A stretch of 64,000 nt of DNA from Ahniella affigens (lineage in GTDB: Bacteria > Pseudomonadota > Gammaproteobacteria > Xanthomonadales > Ahniellaceae), in contig NZ_CP027860.1 in the NCBI RefSeq assembly GCF_003015185.1, positions 186,001 through 250,000 of the forward strand, written 5' to 3'. This document shows positions 50,274-61,669 of this stretch, piece by piece. Numbering within the stretch: the stretch's first letter is position 1; each line of letters starts with the position of its first letter. A model generated the notes under the pieces. The model saw nothing but the letters and a program-made list of their open reading frames with translations, did no database searches and was not told the DNA's origin. Both the position numbers and the translations under genes were made by a program.

Positions 50274-51167
50274 ATGACATGGTTTGCATGCATTGAAGGT
50301 GGTGGTACCAAGTTCGCGCTCGCGGCGAGCTTCGATGGCGTCCTGACTTCGCGTCTGCGCGTGGATACCAGGAGCCCGACTGACACCCTGGGCGACTGTG
50401 TCCGCCATTTCCAGGAACTTGCGACCCAATTTGGCCCACCCGCCGCGATCGGCATCGGCTGTTTCGGTCCACTCGACCTGCGACCGCGGTCGCCGCAATT
50501 CGGTCACGTGCTGGCAACGCCCAAAGCTGGTTGGTCGGGTGTCGATCTCGTCACACCGTTCCGAACTGCGTTTGCGGTGCCCGTTGGCATCGATACCGAT
50601 GTGAATGCCGCTGCGCTCGGCGAGCAGCAGTTCGGTGCTGGTCGAGCGTGTCAGGACTTGGTTTATCTCACAGTGGGTACTGGTATCGGCGGCGGTTTGC
50701 TCGTGCGCGCTGAGCCTGTTCATGGCTGCCTGCATCCGGAGGTCGGCCATCTTCGGCCCAGACGCCATGCGGCCGATCAAGACTTTGCGGGGGTCTGCCC
50801 GTTTCATCAGGATTGCTTCGAAGGACTCGCCAGTGGCGTCGCAATCGCCGCGCGGTTCGGTACATCTCTCGATCAGTTGCCGGCCGACCACGTTGGCCAT
50901 GACATCATCGCCGATTACCTGGGTCAGTTGAGCGCGCAGCTGGCACTGATGTTTGCCCCGGAGCGCATCATTGTCGGCGGTGGTGTATTGGGCGTCCCGG
51001 GTCTGCTGGAGCGTGTGCAAGCCCGTCAGCAGCACTGGCTCGGTGGCTATTTGCCCGCGCATGTCGGCGACGGTCGGCTGTGCGCGCCAGCGCTTGGGGG
51101 CGACTCCGGATTGATGGGCGCCTATGTGCTGGCGCGTCGCGCCCTGGATTCGCGTGCGTCCCATTGA
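50274..51167 (+). CDS. ROK-family sugar kinase (fructokinase-like)
   Basis: A 297-aa kinase. The phosphate-binding loop is near the N terminus ([11 protein letters not shown]). The catalytic base lies in [13 protein letters not shown], and a second phosphate motif is [11 protein letters not shown]. The ROK zinc site appears as [16 protein letters not shown], then [14 protein letters not shown], with His and Cys ligands as in bacterial fructokinases. Expected reaction: phosphorylation of fructose or a related hexose by ATP in the cytoplasm. ATG at 50274 is used; an upstream GTG is possible. It is followed 47 bp downstream by acs on the same strand. Confidence 0.9.
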   Translation: MTWFACIEGGGTKFALAASFDGVLTSRLRVDTRSPTDTLGDCVRHFQELATQFGPPAAIGIGCFGPLDLRPRSPQFGHVLATPKAGWSGVDLVTPFRTAFAVPVGIDTDVNAAALGEQQFGAGRACQDLVYLTVGTGIGGGLLVRAEPVHGCLHPEVGHLRPRRHAADQDFAGVCPFHQDCFEGLASGVAIAARFGTSLDQLPADHVGHDIIADYLGQLSAQLALMFAPERIIVGGGVLGVPGLLERVQARQQHWLGGYLPAHVGDGRLCAPALGGDSGLMGAYVLARRALDSRASH

Positions 51168-51178
51168 AATTGAATACG

Positions 51179-51207
51179 TCCTGGCTGACCATTGCGGTCA
51201 GCCAGGA
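51179..51207 (+). promoter_or_regulatory. 12-bp perfect hairpin overlapping the acs ribosome-binding site
   Basis: TCCTGGCTGACC (51179-51190) and GGTCAGCCAGGA (51196-51207) pair without mismatch around the loop ATTGC. The right arm ends in AGGA, part of the AGGAG that lies a normal distance before the acs ATG at 51215. In the RNA this would hide the ribosome-binding site. There is no T-tract, so an ordinary terminator is less likely, though a protein-binding site in DNA is possible. Confidence 0.65.
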
Positions 51208-51214
51208 GATTGTC

Positions 51215-53158
<1,944 letters not shown>

Positions 53159-53176
53159 TTTCTGGCGTCACTTTTC

Positions 53177-53455
53177 TGTAGGAGGGCCTTCAGGCCCGAA
53201 CCAATCTTGCCGCATCACCGTTCGCGGCTGAAGCCGCTCCTACAAGAACCATCGCTCCAAACCATGCTTGCAGCAAGAACCGTGGCCTTTTGTGGGAGGA
53301 CCTTCAGGGCCGAAGCAATCTTGGGGTAAGGTCCATTCGCGGCTAAAGCCGCTCCTACAAAAAACATCGCTCCTAACCCTGTTTGCGGCAAAATCCGTCG
53401 CTCTTTGTGGGAGGACCTTCAGGCCCGAATCAATCTCGCGACGGGACTGGTTCGA
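53177..53455. repeat. REP-like repeats, two full units and one partial
   Basis: Each unit starts TGTAGGAGGGCCTTCAGGCC or TGTGGGAGGACCTTCAGG and ends TTCGCGGCTGAAGCCGCTCC plus TACA. The inner parts, CCTTCAGGCC and GCGGCTGAAGCCGC, are hairpins, and the outer GTAGGAG/CTCCTAC also pair. Units are at 53177-53244 and 53291-53360, with a partial at 53405-53455. They fill the 320 bp between the convergent acs and POT genes, a usual site for REP elements. Confidence 0.85.
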
Positions 53456-53478
53456 ATGCAAAAGACCCCACCACAACA

Positions 53479-55023
53479 TCAAACCGCGCGATAGTTGTCG
53501 ACCGACTTGTAGCGCTTCGCATACAAGCCAAATATCGCCGCCGCAACCAACGCAAATCCAGCGAAGAAGAACATCAGGAACGCGGCTTCGCTCAAGCCGG
53601 TGTCTTTGACATGACCCAACACCGTCGGATTCTTGACGCTCGCGTTTGCCAACAGCACCCAGAGGTTCCCGATGGTCACCGACAAGTACCAGAACGCCAT
53701 GATGACGCCCTTCATGCTCGATGGCGCCTGGCTGTACGCAAACTCCAGTCCGGTAGCCGAGACGAGCACTTCGGCGAATGTCAGGAGCGCATACGGCAGA
53801 ACCTGCCAGGTCACCGACATCGGCGTGCCGCCATCGATTTCGAGTTGAATCAGGCCGGCGACGATCCAGGCCAAACCAGAGAACGCAATGCCAAAGCCCA
53901 TCTTGCGGATCGCGGTGAGCTCAAACCCAAACTTGCGGAGCAGTGGATACAGCAGCAGGTTGTTCAGCGGAATCAGAATCATGACGAGCGCCGGATTCAG
54001 CGCCTGCATCTGCGCCGACTGGAACCATTCTGGCTTGACCATCAGATCGGCCTGCAAGACCCACGTGGACGCCTTTTGATCGAACAGCGACCAGAATGGC
54101 GTGATCAGTGCGAACACGATCAGCAGCCGAAGCACGGCGCGCACGCCTTCCACCGCTTCATCCGGATGCTTGGTGCGGGCGCGGTCGAGTTGCAGCGAGG
54201 TGCCGTAGCCGCCAAATGCAATGACCGCAACAATGGCGAGGCAAACTGCTGGTACAAAGTGCAACACCGGTGTCAGCGCGAGTGCTGCAATCGCGAGCGC
54301 AAAGCCAACATACGCGATGTAGGTGCCCAGATTGCTTGCACCGGGTGTGAACAAGGCGGTCCTCGCGACATTCAGGAATGAATGCGGATCGGCGGGCGCC
54401 GGTGCGACGTGTACGTAACGCTTCCGGCCCATCCAAAAGAATACGGTGGCAATGAACATCAGAATGCCGGGAATGCCGAACGCTAATTCCGGGCTATGGC
54501 TTTTTAGCGCGATGGGCATCAGCAACGACGCAAACAACGACCCGAAATTGATGATCCAATAGAACGCATCAAACGCGATCCGGGCCAGGTTCTTGTTCGA
54601 TTGATCGAACTGATCGCCCATGAACGAGGCGACCAAGGGCTTGATACCCCCAGAGCCGAGTGCAATCAGAAACAGGCCCGTGTAGAAACCAATTCGATTG
54701 TCGACGAACAGCGCGAGCAGGCCCTGGCCGATGCAGTACAACAGCGAGAAGTACATGATCGTGCGGTACTTGCCGAGAATCCGGTCGGCAATGTAGCCGC
54801 CCAGAATCGGGAAGAAGTACACGCCGATGACAAAGGTATGGAAGACCTCTTTGGCGATGCCCGCGCGTTCCGCTTCGGGCGCATACAACAACAGTGAGCT
54901 CACCAGGAACGGTGTCAGGATGTTGCGCATGCCATAGAAACTGAATCGTTCGCATGCCTCGTTGGCAATGATGAACGGGATCTGGCGTGGCATCTGGCTG
55001 AGGTCAGCTTTGGCTTCGGACAT
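53479..55023 (-). CDS. POT-family proton-dependent oligopeptide transporter
   Basis: A 514-aa inner-membrane transporter of the POT/PTR (DtpT-like) family. The proton-coupling motif ExxERFxYYG appears as NEACERFSFYGM near the N terminus, followed by FPILGGYIADRILGKYRTI, the POT signature. About 12-14 membrane helices are expected; a loop between helices 6 and 7 is charged (RARTKHPDEAVEG). It imports di- and tripeptides with protons. The start at 55023 gives the motif at the expected distance. It converges on acs. Uptake of peptides next to acetate and gluconeogenic genes suits an organism that lives on proteins, as does the secreted protease. Confidence 0.93.
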   Translation of the reverse strand: MSEAKADLSQMPRQIPFIIANEACERFSFYGMRNILTPFLVSSLLLYAPEAERAGIAKEVFHTFVIGVYFFPILGGYIADRILGKYRTIMYFSLLYCIGQGLLALFVDNRIGFYTGLFLIALGSGGIKPLVASFMGDQFDQSNKNLARIAFDAFYWIINFGSLFASLLMPIALKSHSPELAFGIPGILMFIATVFFWMGRKRYVHVAPAPADPHSFLNVARTALFTPGASNLGTYIAYVGFALAIAALALTPVLHFVPAVCLAIVAVIAFGGYGTSLQLDRARTKHPDEAVEGVRAVLRLLIVFALITPFWSLFDQKASTWVLQADLMVKPEWFQSAQMQALNPALVMILIPLNNLLLYPLLRKFGFELTAIRKMGFGIAFSGLAWIVAGLIQLEIDGGTPMSVTWQVLPYALLTFAEVLVSATGLEFAYSQAPSSMKGVIMAFWYLSVTIGNLWVLLANASVKNPTVLGHVKDTGLSEAAFLMFFFAGFALVAAAIFGLYAKRYKSVDNYRAV

Positions 55024-55162
55024 GGTGTTCCTGGTTGATCGATACTTGGAAACAGAACGGCCCCGGCACGGCGGGCAGGTGAGGCGCCAATGCCGACGCC
55101 TTCACAATTCATACGCAAATGGATGTGTGCAGGCTGTGAGGACGCAAGCTTACCGCGGCCAC

Positions 55163-57298
55163 TCACACTTCCTGACGCGCAAACCCATAGCCCAGGAGCC
55201 GCGCAAACATCCGCTCCTCATTGTCACCCGGATCGGCCAATCCCATGCGTTCAAGATATTTTTGATCGGCGCGATCACCGCTCAGATAGGCGCGTGCCAG
55301 CGTTTTCAGCTTGCCAGCGCTGGTGCCCGTCTCCGCTTTGAGGAACTTCAAAACTTTGGCGATCTTGAGTTCGTCGTCGGAGAGGTCGCTGCCAAACGGA
55401 AACGCATTGATGCGACCCGCCGCCCGGGCTGGCGCCAGAGCGTCGCGAAGGCGCTCCGGACGGTTTTGTTTCCAGGCATCGGGAATTACAAATCGACGCT
55501 CAACCTTACCGTTCTGGCGGGCTTCGCTCAGCAACACTTCCTGAAAGCGGCTATCGGTAATCGCGAGCATGCGCTTGATGCAATCGGAATCGGTTTGACC
55601 ACGTAGATCAGCGGCGCCGTATTCAGTGATCACGATATCGCGCAGATGCCGCGGAATGGTCGCATGCCCGTATTGATACACAATGTTCGAGATCACCCGG
55701 CCGCCGCTCTCGCGCGTGGACCGCAGCAGCAGCACCGACCGACCATTCGGAATCGCATGCGCCATCGCAACGAAATTGTATTGCCCGCCAACGCCACTGA
55801 CGACCTGCCCATCGGCGAGCCCATCGGACACGGCGGCGCCAAACACCGTTTGCATCATGCAGGTATTGAAGAACCGGGCATGGTGGCGCTGCGCGATGTC
55901 CAGTGCCTCGCGCCCGCCATACAATTGATTGATATGCGAGATGCGGGTCATGCAGAGGCCGCTGTAGTCCTCACCCTGGAGGCTCCCGAGCCAATCCTGC
56001 AGCGGCTTGCTGCCGAGCCAGAATCCGCCATGCAAATAACGACCATGGCGAAGCTGGCGCCCGAGCATATGCGCGCGCAGCGTGTCACGCGCGGATTGCT
56101 CATGCAGGTCAGCACTGCTCTCAGAACCATTCGGCCAATGCAGACGACCCTCATGCAAACGCACGCCTTCGTCGATCCAGCCAAAGTGCTGCAGCCGATC
56201 GAGGCTCGGGCGATCCACTTGCATGGTCAGGAATCCTGATTCGAGCAGGCGGTCCAGCGTGCTCGCATCGGCGGTCTCTTTGACGTGGTGGTCATTGAGC
56301 AATCGCTGCAACGCGAGGTCATCAAACACGCGACGTTTCAGAATGTCCCCACGACGCAGATGCATGAACCCATCCATGACCATCTCGCTCGCGCCGTACA
56401 GGCCGCGCTCGAAGCGGCCATGCTCCGGGCCCATACAGGCGGGCGCCAACGCGCTGATTTGCGCAGCGTGGGCGGCTGGGTCCTGATGGCGCCACAAGAG
56501 CGCATTGACAATCGCATCCGACAGGGCACCGATGCCAATTTGCAGCGTGCCACCGTCCTTGACCCAGGCCGACGCATGCAGGCCAATCGCGTGTTCCGAC
56601 GGCAATACGGGTTCACGGGGCAGCGCAAACAGACGGTGCGCAGGTCCCGGCGTATCAAGCACCAGATCAGCGACGCTGGCATCGATCTCCGCATCGTTGC
56701 CGAGATACGGCAAATCTGGATGCACCACGAGCACGACCATGGGTCGTGGCTGACCTTGCGCTTGCATCAGATCCAAGAGATCTAACACCGTATCTGGGTT
56801 GCAGGACAGGCTCAGTTTGTCGCCGCGCCGCGCCACCAATTGCACGAGGAGATTTGGCTGCCGCGCCGCGACATCACGGGCGACATGCGTGTAGTTGATG
56901 CTCGCGTAATCACACTGCGCACCTTCGTTTCGGAGCCACGCGCCCGACTGCAGGTAGAACTCGGTGATTTCGATGTTGTCCGGCAGCGCGTTCTTGCGCC
57001 GGGCCACGACATAGTCGAGTTCGGGGTAGTCGGCGCCGAACTGCCGTTCCAGAAACGGTCCAAGGAAGCGTTGCTCCAAACCCGGTTTGGGCACCGGGCG
57101 CGCGAGCGACAGCGCCGTAAACAGGTGCAAGCGCCGTTCCGGGTGATCAGCCACCGCGCGATAGAGCGCGTTCAGCAACAAATTCGGCTTGCCGAGCCCG
57201 AGCGGCGAGGCAATGTTCAAGTGCGGGCCACAGCGCTCAAAGATGCGCGCGACCACGCGCTCCAAATCAGTTTCGACGTCGGCAATGCGGCTCATCAT
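55163..57298 (-). CDS. acetyl-CoA hydrolase/transferase family protein
   Basis: A 711-aa protein with the acetyl-CoA hydrolase/CoA-transferase fold. LQIGIGALSDAIVNALLWRH (about residues 250-270) and GVGGQYNFVAMAHAIPNGRS match the family; ITEYGAADLRGQTDSDCIKR is the conserved C-terminal motif. The catalytic glutamate is most probably the one in YGASEMVMDG or nearby. It is longer than the usual 450-500 residues; a long type of about 700 aa is known to me in gammaproteobacteria. It may hydrolyse acetyl-CoA or exchange CoA between acids. ATG at 57298 is chosen; ATG one codon later is also possible. Confidence 0.86.
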   Translation of the reverse strand: MMSRIADVETDLERVVARIFERCGPHLNIASPLGLGKPNLLLNALYRAVADHPERRLHLFTALSLARPVPKPGLEQRFLGPFLERQFGADYPELDYVVARRKNALPDNIEITEFYLQSGAWLRNEGAQCDYASINYTHVARDVAARQPNLLVQLVARRGDKLSLSCNPDTVLDLLDLMQAQGQPRPMVVLVVHPDLPYLGNDAEIDASVADLVLDTPGPAHRLFALPREPVLPSEHAIGLHASAWVKDGGTLQIGIGALSDAIVNALLWRHQDPAAHAAQISALAPACMGPEHGRFERGLYGASEMVMDGFMHLRRGDILKRRVFDDLALQRLLNDHHVKETADASTLDRLLESGFLTMQVDRPSLDRLQHFGWIDEGVRLHEGRLHWPNGSESSADLHEQSARDTLRAHMLGRQLRHGRYLHGGFWLGSKPLQDWLGSLQGEDYSGLCMTRISHINQLYGGREALDIAQRHHARFFNTCMMQTVFGAAVSDGLADGQVVSGVGGQYNFVAMAHAIPNGRSVLLLRSTRESGGRVISNIVYQYGHATIPRHLRDIVITEYGAADLRGQTDSDCIKRMLAITDSRFQEVLLSEARQNGKVERRFVIPDAWKQNRPERLRDALAPARAAGRINAFPFGSDLSDDELKIAKVLKFLKAETGTSAGKLKTLARAYLSGDRADQKYLERMGLADPGDNEERMFARLLGYGFARQEV

Positions 57299-57436
57299 GC
57301 GGTTCCGGTAGACCAAGTACGCGCATGCTGAAGCAGAGTCCCAGTGGCTGCAAGTAGCGTCGTCAACGCCACGCCGACACCCGCGCGATTGATTCGCAAC
57401 TGCGGGTGTGGGGCCGAGCCCGATATCAGCAATCGG

Positions 57437-59569
57437 TCAGTCGAATCGGAACTCCAGGCCGACGTAACCGCGTCGGGGCGCTGCCGGCTCGACGCCATCA
57501 CTCCGGACCCGCGAGTAGTAGTCGCGATCAAGCAGGTTGCTAACGCCCGCGAGCAGCGACAGCTTCGGCAGCACTCGGTACTCGGCGCTCAGGTCGACCA
57601 CGTGGTAGCGCGGGATCAGCGCATCAATGGTGAAGACGCCGGTCCCGGCACTTCGATTCGAATCCTGCCAGTAATGCTCATCTACAAAGCTGCCCGTCAG
57701 GCCGAGCTTGACGCGGTTCTGCCAGTGGTACTGCAACCCTAGCTTGGCGACGTAATCCGGAGCGTAGGCCGGCGTATTGCCGACCAGCGCTGCCGTTCGG
57801 CTTGCGGTGATTTCAGCATCGAGCAGTGCAATGCTGCCGAACAACGTGAGGCTGTTGTCAGCATCGCCGTGCAGGAAGTCGTATTCGGCTGCAAGCTCCA
57901 GGCCGCGGTGGCGGGCGTCGCCCGAGTTGACCCGAATCGTGTCGGTGGTGCCGGGTACCAGTTGGCTCTCCAGCTTGTCCTCAAAATCAATCTGGAACAG
58001 CGAGACATCAAAAAACAAGCCGGGTGTCGGCTGGCCACGCAGACCTGCCTCAAGGTTCAGCGCCGCGGCCACATCCGGGTCGTTGCTCAGCGCGAGTTCG
58101 GCAGTTGGGTTGCCCACATCGTCGTAGCGCATGGGGCGATACGCCTGGGACGCGTTCGCATAGAACTGCAATCCTTGCTCGTACCAATCCTTGGTCAGCC
58201 CGAGCCCAAACAGCGGCACCGTCTGGCTGAAGTCCTGATCGATCGCTGTACGCCTTAAACCCGGCGCCCGCACCGTCTCGTCGATCGCCAGGGTCAGCCG
58301 TTCCAGTCGAAATGCTGGAATCAGGCTCCACGTCGCAAAGCGATAGACGTTTTCGGCGAACACCGCGGCATAGCGCGTTTGCCGATCTTGCGCGAACCGG
58401 AGCACGTTGCCCTGCTCGGCGTTCAATGTCACGTTCGTGCGCTGCTCGCGAGGCGAATCGTCATGGAAGCCGGTGGCACCGAACGTCAAAGTGTGGTTGT
58501 CGCCCCAGTCCAGCGTACTCCGCAGATCAAGCCCGATGCTCGCAAACTGCTGACGATCGAAACTGGCCGTCAGGTTTGGAGTCAGATTACCCGGCAATAG
58601 CTGCGGGGTGCGGCGACTGAAGCGATCCTGGTCGGCATACCAGACCTTGCCATTGAAGCGGACGCGGTCGGTAAACTGCTGCTCAGTCGACAGGCTGATC
58701 TGCTGGCGCTCAATTTCCAGACGGTTGAAAGGTTGGGTCGTCACATTGTGGTTTTCGTCGTAGAACGAATTCGGCATCCGGCCGGCTTCGCCACTGTCCG
58801 ACTGATAGCTGCCGACATCAAGGCGCCAACTGGCGACCGCGCTCTGCTGCCAGTTCAGGGTGGCGTTGAGGCCATCCACATCGCTGTCCTCGTTGGCGCG
58901 CACGCCATCGTACTGGCGGTGGTCCGCGGCTACGAGCCAACCCAGGCTGCCAGTGCCGCCACTGATCTGGTTGTACGTGGCATAGAGGCCATCCTCGCCG
59001 CCAACATGGCGAGACCGCAGCGCAAGATCCTGGTCGACCGCAGGGGTACGCATCTGGAAGTTCAGGCTCGGACCGACCTGCGGGCCATACAGCAATCCAG
59101 AGCCACCACGCACGAACGTCATCCGCTCAATGCGCTCCACCGCCGGGAGGTAGTAGACGGTCGGGTAGCCAAACCAGTCACTCGCAATGGGCACGCCGTT
59201 TTCGAAGAAGCTGACGAACTCCGACTCATGCGGATCGCCCAGTCCCCGGTAATTCAGATTGAAATGCCCGGGGATCTGTTGCTCGCTGAGAAGCAGACCG
59301 GGCAGCCGGATCAGCGCTTCGCGCAGCGCGTTGTTGACCACGGGCGCCTGCTCGTCGAGCCGAACTTCGGTCGACTTCTTGCCCGTCTGCACCAAGCCGT
59401 TCTCAATTTCTTTGGCAATCGCCGGAAAGCGCGGATCGGCCGGGGCTGCAGCGGAGACTTCCGTCGTATCCAGTTTGGTCGCGCCACGCGTGTTCCGGGT
59501 TTCGGCGGCCTGGAGGCATTGACTCAGCAAGGCCGCCACAATGGCCAAGCGAAGTGGGTGTTGGGTCAT
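57437..59569 (-). CDS. TonB-dependent outer-membrane receptor, FecA-like
   Basis: A 710-aa outer-membrane protein. A signal peptide covers about 1-22. The plug domain (about 65-180) has VVNNALREALIRLPGLLLSE, LNYRGLGDPHESEFVSFFEN and VERIERMTFVRGGSGLLYGP. The 22-strand barrel follows, ending LLDRDYYSRVRSDGVEPAAP and GYVGLEFRFD. It lacks the STN signalling domain of true FecA, so it is not itself a sigma-signalling receptor. Siderophore or metal-chelate uptake is likely but the ligand is unknown. The last residue is Asp rather than the usual aromatic. The start is uncertain between two ATG codons two residues apart. AT-rich sequence with GTATAATAC lies upstream. Confidence 0.88.
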   Translation of the reverse strand: MTQHPLRLAIVAALLSQCLQAAETRNTRGATKLDTTEVSAAAPADPRFPAIAKEIENGLVQTGKKSTEVRLDEQAPVVNNALREALIRLPGLLLSEQQIPGHFNLNYRGLGDPHESEFVSFFENGVPIASDWFGYPTVYYLPAVERIERMTFVRGGSGLLYGPQVGPSLNFQMRTPAVDQDLALRSRHVGGEDGLYATYNQISGGTGSLGWLVAADHRQYDGVRANEDSDVDGLNATLNWQQSAVASWRLDVGSYQSDSGEAGRMPNSFYDENHNVTTQPFNRLEIERQQISLSTEQQFTDRVRFNGKVWYADQDRFSRRTPQLLPGNLTPNLTASFDRQQFASIGLDLRSTLDWGDNHTLTFGATGFHDDSPREQRTNVTLNAEQGNVLRFAQDRQTRYAAVFAENVYRFATWSLIPAFRLERLTLAIDETVRAPGLRRTAIDQDFSQTVPLFGLGLTKDWYEQGLQFYANASQAYRPMRYDDVGNPTAELALSNDPDVAAALNLEAGLRGQPTPGLFFDVSLFQIDFEDKLESQLVPGTTDTIRVNSGDARHRGLELAAEYDFLHGDADNSLTLFGSIALLDAEITASRTAALVGNTPAYAPDYVAKLGLQYHWQNRVKLGLTGSFVDEHYWQDSNRSAGTGVFTIDALIPRYHVVDLSAEYRVLPKLSLLAGVSNLLDRDYYSRVRSDGVEPAAPRRGYVGLEFRFD

Positions 59570-59605
59570 GGGCATGAGGCGCTTCTTGATTTGATTTGTT
59601 CGGAA

Positions 59606-59614
59606 GTATAATAC
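59606..59614 (-). promoter_or_regulatory. candidate promoter/operator of receptor gene
   Basis: GTATAATAC is palindromic apart from its central base and sits about 40 bp before the receptor start, in a locally AT-rich stretch of an otherwise GC-rich region. It recalls the core of Zur/Fur-type operators or a -10 box, but the flanks do not match a known consensus. Confidence 0.3.
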
Positions 59615-59817
59615 GAAGCAATCGCATTAACTGGTGAACTAAGTGTCAACCACGCGAAAAATCTCAGGTAAGTCATTGAAACGTGATGATATGTCCCAGG
59701 ACATCCTGGCACTTCGCTGACCAGGCAATGACTACGTATGCATCAATCGTCCCGAACTGCTAGCCTGTCAATCCCCTTTTCAGCGCACCCCCCCGCAAGG
59801 GCTCGGGTGAATCCCCC

Positions 59818-61614
59818 ATGGCCTTGACGACCGCAGGAAGCAAACTGGCTTCTTTGAATGCTTGGGTCGAGTCAGTTGCAGCACTGACCGAACCGCAGCA
59901 AATCCACTGGTGCGACGGCAGCGATGCCGAGGACCAGGCTCTGAAAATCCTGATGGTGGAACGCGGCGATCTGATCCCGCTGAACGCCGACTCGCACCCG
60001 AATTGCTACCTGCACCGCTCGCATCCTTCCGATGTGGCGCGCGTGGAGCATCTAACGTTTGTCTGCCCGAGCGAGCAGGCCGATGCGGGTCCGAACAACC
60101 ACTGGATGGCCCCAGCTGAGGCGCACGCGAAGATCGATGCACTGTTTGCCGGCTGCATGAAAGGCCGCACACTTTACGTGGTGCCTTACTGCATGGGTCC
60201 GATTGATTCGCCGATTGCCCGGTGTGGCGTCGAAATCACCGACTCGCCGTACGTCGTCGCCAACATGCGGTTGATGACCCGTATGGGCGCCGCCGCGCTG
60301 GCGCGCATCGAGCGCGAAGGCACGTTTGTCCGCGGTCTGCATTCGACGGGCGATCTCGATCCGAATCGCCGCTTCATCATGCACTTCCCAGAAGAGCTGA
60401 TGATCAAGTCGATTGGCTCGGGCTACGGCGGCAATGCGTTGCTCGGCAAGAAGTGTCATGCGCTCCGCATTGGGTCGTACCAGGCCAAACGCGAAGGCTG
60501 GCTGGCCGAGCACATGCTGATTGTCGGCATCGAGAATCCAGCTGGCGAAACGCATTACATCGCAGCGGCGTTCCCGTCTGCCTGCGGTAAAACCAATCTG
60601 GCCATGCTGATTCCGCCTGAGGGCTACCGCAACCAAGGTTGGAAGGTCTGGACGGTTGGCGACGACATTTGCTGGATGCAGCAAAGCGAAGATGGTCAGC
60701 TGTGGGCCATCAATCCGGAAGCCGGCTATTTCGGCGTGGCGCCGGGCACCGGCCCGAAAACCAATCCGAACGCGCTCGCGATGTTGAACCGCGATGCGAT
60801 CTTTACGAATGTGGGTCTGACGGCTGACAACAAACCGTGGTGGGAAGGCCTTGATGAAGGCCAGCCAGTGACCGATTGGCAGGGGCGGGCCTACGACCCG
60901 GCAAACGGTCCGGCTGCGCATCCGAACGCCCGCTTCACCGTTTCTGCCAAACAATGCCCAAGCTTCTCGCCGGTGGCCGAGCATGCTCAAGGCGTGCCGA
61001 TTTCGGCGATTGTATTCGGCGGGCGCCGCGAGTCGCTCGTGCCCTTGGTGTTTGAAGCGCGCGACTGGCAGCATGGCGTGCTCGTCGGCGCAGCCATGGC
61101 CTCAGAAACAACCGCTGCGGCGACCGGTGCGGTCGGCGTGGTTCGGCGCGACTCGATGGCGATGAAGCCTTTCTGTGGTTACAACTTCGGCGACTATTTC
61201 AGCCATTGGCTGAGCTTCGACAAGCCCGGCGGCAAGCTGCCCAAGATCTTCCATGTCAACTGGTTCCGCAAAGGCGCGGCTGGCAAGTTTCTGTGGCCGG
61301 GTTTCGGTGACAACCTGCGCGTGCTGGAGTGGGTCATTGGCCGCTGCAAAGGCACGGCATCGGCTACGGCCACGCCGATCGGTCAATTGCCGGCGGCGTC
61401 CGACATCAATCTCAGTGGCTTGAATCTGAGTGCCGAGGCCATGGCTGTGCTGTTCAACGTCGATCCGGAAGGCTGGCATCGCGAGTTCGAAGCGATCAAG
61501 GCGTATCTCGGCGAGTACGGCAGCCATTGCCCACAGGCGCTGATCGACGAGGCCAATCTGATCGAAGCCGAACTCCAGGCGCTGGGTCAGGAACCGCTCC
61601 GCGCGACCGCGTGA
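59818..61614 (+). CDS. pckG: phosphoenolpyruvate carboxykinase (GTP)
   Basis: A 598-aa cytoplasmic enzyme that makes phosphoenolpyruvate from oxaloacetate and GTP, the first committed step of gluconeogenesis. The P-loop hallmark of the GTP type is FPSACGKTNLAM (from residue 252). VGDDICWM and NPEAGYFGVAPGTG carry metal and substrate ligands, and SLVPLVFEARDWQHG and FCGYNFGDYFSHWL are also conserved. The length is normal. ATG at 59818 fits. In the 240 bp upstream there is a CCAGGA/TCCTGG palindrome (59696-59709) and nothing else clear. It is convergent with trxC. Confidence 0.97.
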   Translation: MALTTAGSKLASLNAWVESVAALTEPQQIHWCDGSDAEDQALKILMVERGDLIPLNADSHPNCYLHRSHPSDVARVEHLTFVCPSEQADAGPNNHWMAPAEAHAKIDALFAGCMKGRTLYVVPYCMGPIDSPIARCGVEITDSPYVVANMRLMTRMGAAALARIEREGTFVRGLHSTGDLDPNRRFIMHFPEELMIKSIGSGYGGNALLGKKCHALRIGSYQAKREGWLAEHMLIVGIENPAGETHYIAAAFPSACGKTNLAMLIPPEGYRNQGWKVWTVGDDICWMQQSEDGQLWAINPEAGYFGVAPGTGPKTNPNALAMLNRDAIFTNVGLTADNKPWWEGLDEGQPVTDWQGRAYDPANGPAAHPNARFTVSAKQCPSFSPVAEHAQGVPISAIVFGGRRESLVPLVFEARDWQHGVLVGAAMASETTAAATGAVGVVRRDSMAMKPFCGYNFGDYFSHWLSFDKPGGKLPKIFHVNWFRKGAAGKFLWPGFGDNLRVLEWVIGRCKGTASATATPIGQLPAASDINLSGLNLSAEAMAVLFNVDPEGWHREFEAIKAYLGEYGSHCPQALIDEANLIEAELQALGQEPLRATA

Positions 61615-61624
61615 GCGCAATGTT

Positions 61625-61651
61625 GCCGCAGCGCGGTCAAGGCGCTGCGGC
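61625..61651. terminator. bidirectional hairpin between pckG and trxC
   Basis: GCCGCAGCGC and GCGCTGCGGC form a 10-bp perfect stem around a 7-nt loop, 10 bp after the pckG stop. There is no T-tract on either strand. It could act as a terminator for both convergent genes with Rho. Confidence 0.45.
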
Positions 61652-61669
61652 CGGCGCCGCGCAACGTGA

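Noticed and set aside
49857-51164. 435-codon minus-strand open frame
   Set aside because: It overlaps the ROK kinase antisense and the start of the metalloprotease gene; ROK motifs on the plus strand are complete.
53177-53455. Possible small CRISPR or tandem terminators
   Set aside because: The units match the REP-like pattern (outer GTAGGAG/CTCCTAC arms) with no spacer-repeat structure and no T-tracts.
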